From Emmonsiellopsis sp. PD_33 (taxonomy: Eukaryota > Ascomycota > Eurotiomycetes > Onygenales > Ajellomycetaceae): a stretch of DNA of 64,000 nucleotides. The notes below the pieces were generated by a model. It was given only the letters and a program-made list of their open reading frames with translations. It did not search any database and had not been told where the DNA came from. The stretch's first letter is position 1. Every line of letters starts with the position of its first letter. The stretch spans positions 1-64,000 of the forward strand of contig JANTQF010000005.1 in assembly GCA_032988165.1 (NCBI GenBank), in the 5' to 3' direction. Both the position numbers and the translations under genes were made by a program. Shown piece after piece: positions 55,281 through 64,000 of this stretch.

Positions 55281-58200
55281 ATGGATCCCCAAGATCGCAT
55301 TCGTGCCGCCACTGAATTTCTCGATCCTAGTGAGTAACTGTCTGGTCTTGGTGGTTGTGTACGGGTGAAGATCTGACGATTCTCTTTTGCTCGATTTAGC
55401 CGATCCTCGCGCGAGAAGGTATGCTGATTCCATGCTCTGCTTAATGTCAAGCTTGCTAGGGAAAGGCGGCAATTTTCTAACGGGCTCACTCTAGTTATCG
55501 GGCGGATATCGTGTTGATGCTCAATCGTGGATTGCGTAGACTTACTGTACGAACTATCCTCTATCCTTTTTTTGGTGTTGAATTCTGAGCGGTGGAAGGG
55601 AGGGAGCAAATGTTAACCGTTTTGTTTGTGGTATAGGTTAGTTTGGATGAGATCAGAGCACACAGCACGGAATTATCCAATGGGTACGTTAGCTGTTCCC
55701 TCTTATTCTCCAGTATAGTTCACGCGCTTACAATACAACACAGCCTCCTCACCTCGCCCTTCGATTACTCCCAAGCCTTCGACGAGGCCCTGAAAGTAAT
55801 CATCACAACGCTACCTAACCGCACGGCGAAGGAAACTTCCAATGATGTTGTATATTACTGTGCCTACGTTGGCGCGTTTGGCGAATTTGCTTGCAACCCC
55901 CGCACGCTCAGCTCATCCCACCTGAACCGAATGATATCCCTCGAGGGCATTGTAACGAAATGCTCGCTTGTCAGACCCAAGGTTATTAGGAGTGTGCATT
56001 ATAGTGAGAAGAAGGAGGAGTTTTTGTTCAGGACGTATCGTGATCAGACAATGACTGCTAGTGGGGCGACGAATTTGAATGTGTACCCCCAGGAGGACGA
56101 TGAAGGGAATCCGGTAGGCATATAATGTTTTGTATGGTGCTTGTGGTGAAATTTAGCTGACATTGTTCATAGTTGATTACGGAGTACGGATACTGTATAT
56201 ATCGCGACCACCAAACGATTTCGATCCAAGAGATGCCTGAGCGGGCGCCAGCCGGACAGCTTCCTCGTGGTGTGGACGTCATACTCGACGACGATTTGGT
56301 GGATAGAGTCAAGCCCGGTGACAGAATCCAGCTGGTTGGAATCTACAGATCTCTCGGAAACCGAAATGCCAATACTAGCAGCTCTACGTTCCGCACCGTT
56401 ATCCTAGCAAACAACATCATCCAACTCACGTCGAAGTCTGGAGGCGGGATTGCCCAGGCCACCATTACCGATACCGATATCCGAAACATCAACAAGCTTG
56501 CGAAGAAGAAGAACGTATTCGATCTCCTTTCGCAGTCACTTGCACCAAGTATCTATGGCCATGATTATGTCAAGAAGGCCATTTTGCTGATGTTGCTGGG
56601 TGGAATGGAGAAGAATCTGGATAACGGAACACATCTTCGTGGTGATATCAATATTCTAATGGTTGGCGATCCTTCGACTGCCAAATCCCAGCTTCTTCGA
56701 TTTGTTCTTAACACGGCTCCCCTTGCTATTGCTACAACCGGCCGAGGATCATCCGGAGTCGGTCTTACAGCTGCCGTTACATCTGATAAGGAAACGGGTG
56801 AACGCAGACTGGAGGCTGGTGCTATGGTTCTTGGAGACCGGGGTGTTGTCTGTATTGATGAATTCGACAAGATGAGCGATATCGATCGAGTGGCTATCCA
56901 CGAAGTCATGGAACAGCAAACGGTCACGATCGCCAAAGCCGGTATCCATACCTCTCTTAACGCTCGATGCAGTGTCATTGCTGCAGCCAATCCGATATAT
57001 GGACAATACGATACGCATAAGGATCCCCACAAAAACATTGCTCTCCCGGACTCTCTGCTTTCGCGTTTTGATCTGCTCTTCGTCGTCACGGATGATATTG
57101 AGGACGCAAAGGATCGCATGGTATCCGAACACGTCCTCCGAATGCACAGATACCGCCATCCCGGTATGGAGGAGGGTGCCCCTGTCCGCGAACAAGGCGG
57201 TAATAGTCTTGGAGTTGGACTCGAGGAGAACCAAGACTCCAACCGTCCGACAGATGTCTACGAGAAGTTCAACGTCATGCTCCACGCCGGCGTAACAGTG
57301 ACAACAGGGCGCGGATCAAGCCGCAAAATCGAAGTCGTCAGCATCCCCTTCATCAAAAAGTATATCCAGTACGCCAAATCTCGAATCAAGCCCGTCCTCA
57401 CCAAGGGCGCTGCGGACCACATCGTCGCCACCTACTCCGCCCTCCGCAACGATGAACTCCTCGGTAACCAGCGCAAGACCTCCCCTATGACCGCGCGTAC
57501 CCTCGAAACCCTCATCCGTCTCTCTACCGCCCATGCCAAAGCCCGCCTCTCCAGCCGTGTCGAGGAGAAAGATGCAAAGACCGCAGAGTCTATCCTACGC
57601 TTTGCCCTCTTCAAAGAAGTTGTTGAGGACGAGCGTCGCAAGCGCAGAAAGACCACCACCCTCGAAACAGACTCTGATGACTCCAGCGACTCTGATGACG
57701 ATGATGCGGCGGAAACCCAACAATCAAGAACAACATCTGCACCCCGATCCAGCCGCCGTCGCGGCCTTCGCGGGAACACTGGTACTAACGACCTCGATGA
57801 CTCTGACGACGACGCCTCCTACTCAAACACTACCCGCCCCGCCCCCTCCTCCTCCCGCCAAACCCGCAGCCACCTAGGCGGCACACAATCCGAATCGCAG
57901 ATGTCCTTCGCCTCCTCCCAGCCCGCCTCACAACTCCTCCACTCCCAAACCGACGAGAACGAGTCGCAGCAGCAATCACAGTCGAACGAGGATATCATCG
58001 CCGCCGCCGTGTCCGCGGCCGCATCGATGCCCGCCTTGGCTCCTGCGCGCCTGGCGGCGTTCAGACAGGCTCTGGGCCCGCTAATGCAGTCCGAGCTATT
58101 CGGCGGTGATTCAGCAGGTGTGTTGGAGGTCGTGGAGGCGGTGAATGCGGCGATCGAGCGGGCGGCGATTGGAGGGGGTGCGAGGGTGTTTGGGATTGCT

Positions 58201-58358
58201 GAGGCTGTAAAGGCATTGGGGGTTATGAATGAGAGGAATGAGGTTATGTGAGTATTTCCTTTCCTTTTTGGAAAAAAAAAGTGCTTTTATTGGATCAAGG
58301 CTAATGAGTGGATTTTTGTTCTAGGTATTTGGGTGATGAGACTATTCATCGGATCTAG
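55281..58358 (+). CDS. MCM3: DNA replication licensing factor Mcm3
   Basis: Subunit of the MCM2-7 replicative helicase. Exons are 55281-55329, 55400-55418, 55495-55546, 55637-55683, 55744-56113, 56173-58247 and 58325-58358, giving 881 aa; all phases close. The first four coding exons are very short (49, 19, 52 and 47 nt). The AAA+ core shows Walker A GDPSTAKSQ near residue 343, Walker B CIDEFDKM near 405 and the arginine finger SRFDLLF near 475. A Ser/Asp-rich, disordered linker (about residues 670-790) precedes a C-terminal winged-helix-like domain. The last exon codes for 10 residues (YLGDETIHRI). The start is the ATG of MDPQDRIRAATEFLDP. Confidence 0.96.
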
Positions 58359-59083
58359 GGCGTGGATGGTTCCTTGAGGTTGATGATGATGACGATAATG
58401 GATTGACCCCTATTTTCTCCCCCCTTACTCTGCTTCCCATCCATAGTTACAGTGGCGTTCTCCGGATTTTCAAGGTCCTGGGCTGGTTGCATCGTTCTTA
58501 CAACTTTCATCTCTCGACCTCCCATCCTTTTTTTTTTTTTTCGGCACGGTTTGGTTGCTACTTTTGGTCTTTGTTTCTGGTAGCTGGTTTCATTCTCATG
58601 GGGTGTTTATGTTTCACAATGTTCAATGCTCACTCAATATTCATTTGCAGGGAAGGGAGGGTGGGAGGGGGTGAAAATGTAATTTTCTCTGAAAAGATTA
58701 TTTATGACATAAATGATAATTTTTCGAGTATAATAAATAATAGATCAAGCATAGAGCATTTTAAATGGTTTTTTGCTTTCCCCGCCCCCCCTTTTCCGTC
58801 TCAAGTCTAGTCTGGAAGCCCTTACAAAAAGAATACAAAAGATGTCCCAAGAAAAATACCCAGCTAGATCAAATAGCTTCTCTCTATTCCATTCAATCAT
58901 TCTATACCCACCTACATACACCCTCTTTCTTACGTAGTCTAAGGTACGGAATGAGTACCTTATCTAACAAAAAAAACTCCCCTGCCCCCCTAACCACCCA
59001 CATACACAAAGAAACCATTCTCGCTCAAGAACAAAAGCAAAACAGAAAAAAAGAGAAAAAGAAAAAGAACAACACCCCCCTCA
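58359..59083. other. Intergenic between convergent genes
   Basis: MCM3 3' UTR and downstream of the Spo7-like gene. T-rich, with an AT-rich block at 58680-58760. No gene is seen. Confidence 0.6.
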
Positions 59084-60574
59084 TCATCCCCCATCCCTCG
59101 GCACCGGCGGCTGAGGCTCAATCCTCGTCAGCGGCGACGGCGCCCTCTCCCTCCCATTCCCACTCCCAGCCGAGAAACTCCCACTCCCAGTCCCAGACCT
59201 GCCTTTCCTCCCCTTCCTCTTCTCCCTCTCCTTCTCCCTCTCCCCACCGGACGCCGTCGCGCTACTCCCCCTCCTCGCCCTCTGGCGATCCTTGGAACTA
59301 TACTCATCCGCATCAGACGAGAGCGCGTTGGGAGTCGAGCTGCGTGACGGGGTGCGTGAATGGGTCATTATCCCCGCCGCCGGGTCGAGTTGTGGCGTAT
59401 TCGAGCGACGGGATGGTTTGATCGATGAGCCCGTGCTGGGTTCTTTATGATGAAAATGCGTAGTAGAAGACTGCGAGTGACCATGGGCGTGACCATGACC
59501 ATGACCATGGCCGGACGACGGCGTGCCAGGTCTCTTCCCCCCTCCTCCACCTGCTATCCACTTTAGACTCCCCCACCCCCTCCACCCAGCCCACCATAAC
59601 CAGCCGCCCTGGCTCTTCGCGAGCGCACGCTGCTGCTCCTTAATCCTGCTGCGCAGGGCGGCGCGCCGCTCGTTCTCGCGCTCCCAGTAGTCGGTGCGGT
59701 ATTCGTCCCAGTTTTCGCGGAAGGCGGGGGAGAAGGATTTCGGGAGGAGGAGGAGCTTGATGTAGTTGCCGCCGGGGGCGAGGTCTTCTTCGATGATTGT
59801 TGGCTGGGTGTTTGTGGAGGGGGTGGTGGTGGACTCCTGGTCGGAGTCGTAGGGGTGGGAGGTGGAGGAGACGGTGGAAAGGCGGGAGCGGCGGTGGGTA
59901 TGTTGTGTAGATGTGTGCGTAGTATGTGCTGGTTTCTCGTGGCTGCTGGTCTCGATATAGTGGAACGAGGTGCCCGCGGGGAAGAAGGAAGAATACGGAA
60001 ACACAAATGACAGATAGGACAAGGCTTCCCACCACCATTTGCCCCTCACGACGACAATCTTCGCATTCATCCCCCTTAAGCCGCGATTCGCAACCCCTAG
60101 CCACCGCCGCGGCCAGCGCACGCCGCGCTCCCACTGGCCCGTCCCCCAGACCAAGATGCCCGTCACCACGCCGCCCATCAGCGCCATCTTCTCGCCCATC
60201 TCGACGACCCAGTACACGCTGCCGCCCACACCGCGGCCATCCTCGCGTGGTCGGAGGAACAGCGCGTAGCTGAAGTAGGCGATCCACAGGGCGAGCAGGA
60301 GGAGGAAGAAGGTGTTTTGCCGGCGGCGGGCGCGGAGGGCGAGGTATTGAGAGCGCAGGGAGGATTCGAGGATCAGGAGGTTTAGGTAGATCTGGGGCGG
60401 GGAGGAGGGGAGGGTGGAAAGCGGGTCGGGGGGTGCGGTGGCTGGTTGTTGATGCTGATGTTGCTCGGGATAGGGGGCTGGACGGAGAGGCGGAGAGGGG
60501 GTCTGCGAGGCGGAGAAGGGCAGGTTGGCGGTGGGCGGGGACGCGCCTTTGACGAGCTGGTCGAGGCGGGACAT
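59084..60574 (-). CDS. SPO7: Spo7-like regulatory subunit of the Nem1-Spo7 phosphatase
   Basis: With Nem1, dephosphorylates lipin (Pah1) at the nuclear/ER membrane and so controls phospholipid versus triacylglycerol synthesis. A single exon of 496 aa. Family blocks are IYLNLLILESSLRSQYLALRARRRQ followed by two hydrophobic segments (FFLLLLALWIAYFSYALFL and the ALMGGVVTGILVWG region), then IKLLLLPKSFSPAFRENWDEYRTDYWERENERR. A His/Gly run (HGHGHGHAHGH) and a Ser/Arg-rich, probably disordered tail occupy the last 150 residues. Yeast Spo7 is much shorter; filamentous fungal versions have such extensions. The N-terminal Pro/Gln-rich segment is low-complexity. Divergent from the Cld1-like gene, itself a lipid enzyme. 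Confidence 0.87.
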   Translation of the reverse strand: MSRLDQLVKGASPPTANLPFSASQTPSPPLRPAPYPEQHQHQQPATAPPDPLSTLPSSPPQIYLNLLILESSLRSQYLALRARRRQNTFFLLLLALWIAYFSYALFLRPREDGRGVGGSVYWVVEMGEKMALMGGVVTGILVWGTGQWERGVRWPRRWLGVANRGLRGMNAKIVVVRGKWWWEALSYLSFVFPYSSFFPAGTSFHYIETSSHEKPAHTTHTSTQHTHRRSRLSTVSSTSHPYDSDQESTTTPSTNTQPTIIEEDLAPGGNYIKLLLLPKSFSPAFRENWDEYRTDYWERENERRAALRSRIKEQQRALAKSQGGWLWWAGWRGWGSLKWIAGGGGGKRPGTPSSGHGHGHGHAHGHSQSSTTHFHHKEPSTGSSIKPSRRSNTPQLDPAAGIMTHSRTPSRSSTPNALSSDADEYSSKDRQRARRGSSATASGGEREKEREKRKGRKGRSGTGSGSFSAGSGNGRERAPSPLTRIEPQPPVPRDGG

Positions 60575-61309
60575 GCTGGTGAGAGTGTGGTTAGGGATAC
60601 ATGGTTGGTGAGGGGGTGGAATGTGGTGTGGCTAATGTGGTGGAGGATAGATCCTCTAGATATTCAGATGTTGGGCGGCGATGGGTTGGATGTTGAGATT
60701 TGCGGCGGGCTACTGCGGCGAAACACATGGACGACACATAGCAGACCCATCCACCGGTGACGTCGCGGAAATCTACATCTTTTTGGCGGGAATAGCGCCC
60801 AGAAATAGAACAGAAAACACGTCTGACATAATTATACGCATTCGAACATGGAATAAGCGGCAAATGCATCGAATGTGCATCCCCTAACATCCTTTTGTCG
60901 TTAACCCCGAAGCTCAACACCAACATCAGCCGCATCCAACCTCAACCTCTCCAACACCTCTCCAGCACCTCCATCCTCACCCACTTCTCCCCCGTCTATC
61001 CCTAGCCGCTGTGTCCTCGCCGTCCCTCGTCCTGGTCCGTCCAATTGGTCCCCGTCGGCTGCTCGTCGTCCCGTCTCCGAGTCTCCGACACCGTGGCTTG
61101 CTCCGGCGACGTGGAATTGTGCTGCCTTCGTTAGTTCTCACCGGCCCGGCGCGCAAACTCCGCCTTATCCCCTTGGCCTGAACGCCTGAAACCCGGCGCG
61201 ATTCAGCTTTTCTGCGCTTTAAAACCCGCTGCTGGTCTCGTCCGGCTTCCATGATTTTGTCGCTTTCGAGTGGCAGCACGATTCTGTCACTCGCCTCCGC
61301 TCTGCCAAA
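60575..61309. promoter_or_regulatory. Divergent region Spo7-like/Cld1-like
   Basis: About 735 bp between divergent starts. The right half (60900-61300) is GC-rich and C/T-biased with overlapping spurious frames. No specific site is assigned. Confidence 0.45.
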
Positions 61310-63241
61310 GTGTATACACATCGCCTCTCCGTTCTTCGGCTGTTGCAGGCTGCTCGATCCCGGCCAGCACTCCATTCCTCCTCCGTGTTGACCTACGCCA
61401 TATCTCTGCCCTTGCCGCTGATATATAATACGAACTCGTCGCCTTCCCAGGCTCGTTTTGAGTCCTCCGCCACCCACTCCGACTCCGCGTCCTCCCCGCA
61501 ACAGTTCAACCCCGTCATGTCCACCGCCACAGCCGGCTCGTCTGAGGACGTGGCGCCTCGCTATTCCGTACCAGCATCCCCCGCAGGCCGTATAGCGGAT
61601 CCCAGGCCCATCTCGCGCCTCTTCCCGCTGGGCTACAAGGAAGGATTCAGCCAATGGGTATGTCCTTGTTCGCGTTCATTCTTGCTATCCGTACATTGCT
61701 AACCCAGTCCTCTACAGTGGGCGAGTATCCCCGCTGCCACCGCCGAACACAAAATCCTCTCGTTCCTCCCCTACCTCCAACAGCCTCCTACACATAAACA
61801 AACCGGCAAAGACGCCATCACCCCCAATGAATCGACAGACAGTCTCACAGCCGCCGATCCCACGCAAGCATCTCAAGTTTCCGCCACCTCAATCGATGAC
61901 CCCCATGGACCCCGCGTGTGGCGATCCACCATGGTCGAATTGAGCGGGAAAAACCGCGCCCTAAACGAATTCTCCGTTGAACGTGTTGGTGAGCAAACAG
62001 AACAAAATTTGGTTATCTTGCACGGCTACGGCGCCGGTCTGGGCTTCTTTTATAAGAATTTCGAACCTCTCAGCCGCCCCAAGGGCTGGCAATTATATGC
62101 CCTTGACCTTCTTGGCATGGGAAGGAGTACGAGGCCACCCTTCAAAATACACGCCAAGGAACGCCAGGAGGCCATCACGGAGGCGGAGGATTGGTTCGTT
62201 GATGCGCTTGAAGAGTGGCGTGTCAAGCGGAAGATCGAGCGATTTACCTTGATGGGACACAGCCTGGGCGGCTATATGGCCGTAGCATACGCGTTAAAAT
62301 ATCCCGGTCGACTAAATAAGCTCATCCTTGCCTCCCCCGTTGGCATCCCCGAGGATCCCTACGCCGTCAGCGCCGAGATGCCCGAACCCTCCGACTCTAC
62401 AATGGCGAACGAATTCACCCAGGACCAAAACGACGTCACCAAATCAGCTGGCGACAACAATAATCTGTTCAACGCCCGGAAAAACGCTGAAGCAGCAGCC
62501 AGTAACAACCCCAATAATAACGGCAACAACTCACAACCCCCCCGACGCCCCCTCCCTAAATGGCTCAAATACCTCTGGGATTCCAACGTCTCACCTTTCA
62601 GCCTCGTGCGATGGTCGGGCCCCCTAGGCCCCCGCCTCGTCTCCGGCTGGACATCCCGCCGCTTCTCCCACCTACCTCCCGCCGAAGCCCAGGCGCTACA
62701 CGACTACGCGTACTCGGTCTTCCGCATGCGCGGCAGCGGCGAGTATGCGCTAGCATACATCCTTGCTCCAGGCGCGTTTGCACGGAGCCCATTAATTCGC
62801 CGCATTCACGGTGTCGGTAGGCAATATATCACCCCAACCGGTCCACTAGGCACCGGCCCGACGTCTACAACGCCAACCCCATCTGCACCTGTCTCGTCAT
62901 CATCCTCCGTCGCCTCCGCCAATGATAACAACACCAATATCAGCACCCCCTCCCCCCAACGCGAACCTGGGATCCCTATCGTCCTCATGTACGGCGAGCA
63001 AGACTGGATGGACGTCACAGGCGGCCATGCAGCTGTCGCGCGCATTGAGGAGGAGAAGAAACGGATTCTGGAACATGCTTCGGAGGAGGAGCGTGCGGCG
63101 GATCGTGGCTCGGCGAAGGTGGTGATTATTCGGAATGCAGGTCATCATTTGTATCTGGATGGGTGGGAGGAGTTTAACGGAGTGGTCTTGGACGAGATGA
63201 GAGAAGTTGCGAATATGGACGGGGCAGGGAGTCGATTGTGA
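61310..63241 (+). CDS. Alpha/beta hydrolase of the Cld1/ABHD4-5 type, probably mitochondrial
   Basis: Family members remodel cardiolipin (yeast Cld1) or act as lysophospholipid acyltransferases/lipases. Exons are 61310-61657 and 61718-63241, giving 623 aa. The first 30 residues (MYTHRLSVLRLLQAARSRP) look like a mitochondrial presequence, which favours this start over the ATG at 61517. Key motifs are LHGYGAGLGFF, the nucleophile elbow GHSLGG near residue 296, and an HX4D motif (HHLYLD) near residue 590 as in the ABHD4/5 group. Two long Asn/Ser/Pro-rich inserts (about residues 340-395 and 490-535) interrupt the fold. Cardiolipin as substrate is inference. Confidence 0.88.
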
Positions 63242-64000
63242 GTGAGAGATGGGGTTAAAATCGTGGGAGTCAAATGTATAGATGGGATAAATGGGGGGTG
63301 TTCTTGGTTGGTGTGGATAATTTTTTCCCTCTATGTTTTTACTTCCTTTTTTTTTTGGAGTTTGATTTTTGATTTTTTAGCCATTTTTATTATTTGTTTT
63401 CTTGTTGCTTTTTTTTTGAAAATACCTACCTGTAAATATGCACTTCAGGTGCATGGACATAGCACAGTTTTTTTTTTTTTTTCTTTTTTCTTTTCTTGTC
63501 ATATTAATAATATATAGAAAACGATTATTACTCTTCTCTTTGGCCTTAATCTTCTATCCTACACTGCCTTTAGTTATTTATTTTCTTGTCATCATTCACT
63601 ATCCTTCCTCCCTCACCTTTCTTACGCCTATATGTCGCCCATCCCAAGAATCCAAGGCAAGCTGCTCAACAGAAGTTCTCCTCTCGAGGAAAAAAGAAAT
63701 ATCTTTTCTTCCCTTCTATATACCATGTATGCACATATTATATAATTATCATTATCATTAATTTTTATGTTCACAGTACACATACATGTAACCCAGTTTG
63801 CAGCCATATACCCAGCCCGCTTACCCCACCCACCCACAGGTCTACGTGGTTATTTATATGAGAATGCCTATTCCCCAAAATACACACCAGATGTTTCCCG
63901 GTTTGCTTGAATATAAACCCCATCCAAAAAAGAAAAAAGAAAAAAAGCGAAATGAAAAAGAATCACTTTGTTCAAAGGAGAAAGATCAGTTCACTTCTCC
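63242..64000. other. Intergenic at window end
   Basis: 3' flank of the hydrolase gene with several poly(T) runs (about 63346-63356, 63408-63417 and 63470-63491). No gene is seen. Confidence 0.6.

Overview
The window is nuclear DNA of a filamentous ascomycete, most likely a Eurotiomycete. Onygenales/Ajellomycetaceae is my best guess, from protein flavour and from an AT-rich, CpG-depleted transposon relic; I cannot confirm it without a search. The evidence for a filamentous ascomycete is short introns (about 50-250 nt) with GTRNGT donors, CTAAC/CTGAC branch points and YAG acceptors, housekeeping proteins with clear filamentous-ascomycete sequence, and mixed-strand gene order with no operons. 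I annotate 22 protein-coding genes, with exon boundaries worked out by hand and reading frames checked to close.

Layout. 1-4.4 kb: PAB1 (+). 4.4-6 kb: a pyrimidine-rich repeat tract. 6-9.6 kb: a convergent pair, L-2-hydroxyglutarate dehydrogenase (+) and an iron-containing alcohol dehydrogenase (-). 10.7-14.2 kb: VPS52 (-) divergent from eIF5A (+). 14.8-18.9 kb: RRN7 (+) and the ubiquitin-L40 fusion gene (+), whose start codon appears to be split by an intron and followed by a 7-nt microexon. 19.9-24.0 kb: a nuclease-like hypothetical protein (-), a Yip1-family protein (-) and a tail-anchored TBC-domain Rab GAP (-). 25.3-29.5 kb: a DDB1/CPSF-A/Mms1 superfamily protein (+). 30.4-33.8 kb: eIF5B (+). 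34.2-37.7 kb is the accessory segment: a viroplasmin-like (RNase HI N-terminal-like) gene and a 2.0-kb dead Fot1/Pogo transposon with 100-bp terminal inverted repeats and no internal CpG. 38.2-43.9 kb: a branched-chain aminotransferase (+), a broken coiled-coil gene (-), a rhodanese (+) and a DUF7924-like protein (+). 45-50 kb: ERG5 (-) and SRP68 (-). 50.5-64 kb: a giant PPR protein (+), MCM3 (+), a Spo7-like protein (-) and a mitochondrial Cld1/ABHD-type hydrolase (+).

Most genes are core housekeeping: translation (PAB1, eIF5A, eIF5B, ubiquitin-L40), ribosome synthesis (RRN7), secretion and trafficking (SRP68, VPS52, Yip1, TBC), replication (MCM3) and lipid/sterol metabolism (ERG5, Spo7, Cld1-like). 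They are not functionally clustered. Four divergent gene pairs probably share promoters. I found no convincing tRNA, rRNA or CRISPR, and no biosynthetic cluster. The most unusual items are the split-start ubiquitin gene, the fully CpG-purged transposon whose three catalytic aspartates all read as asparagine, and the duplicated C-terminal motif in the viroplasmin-like protein.
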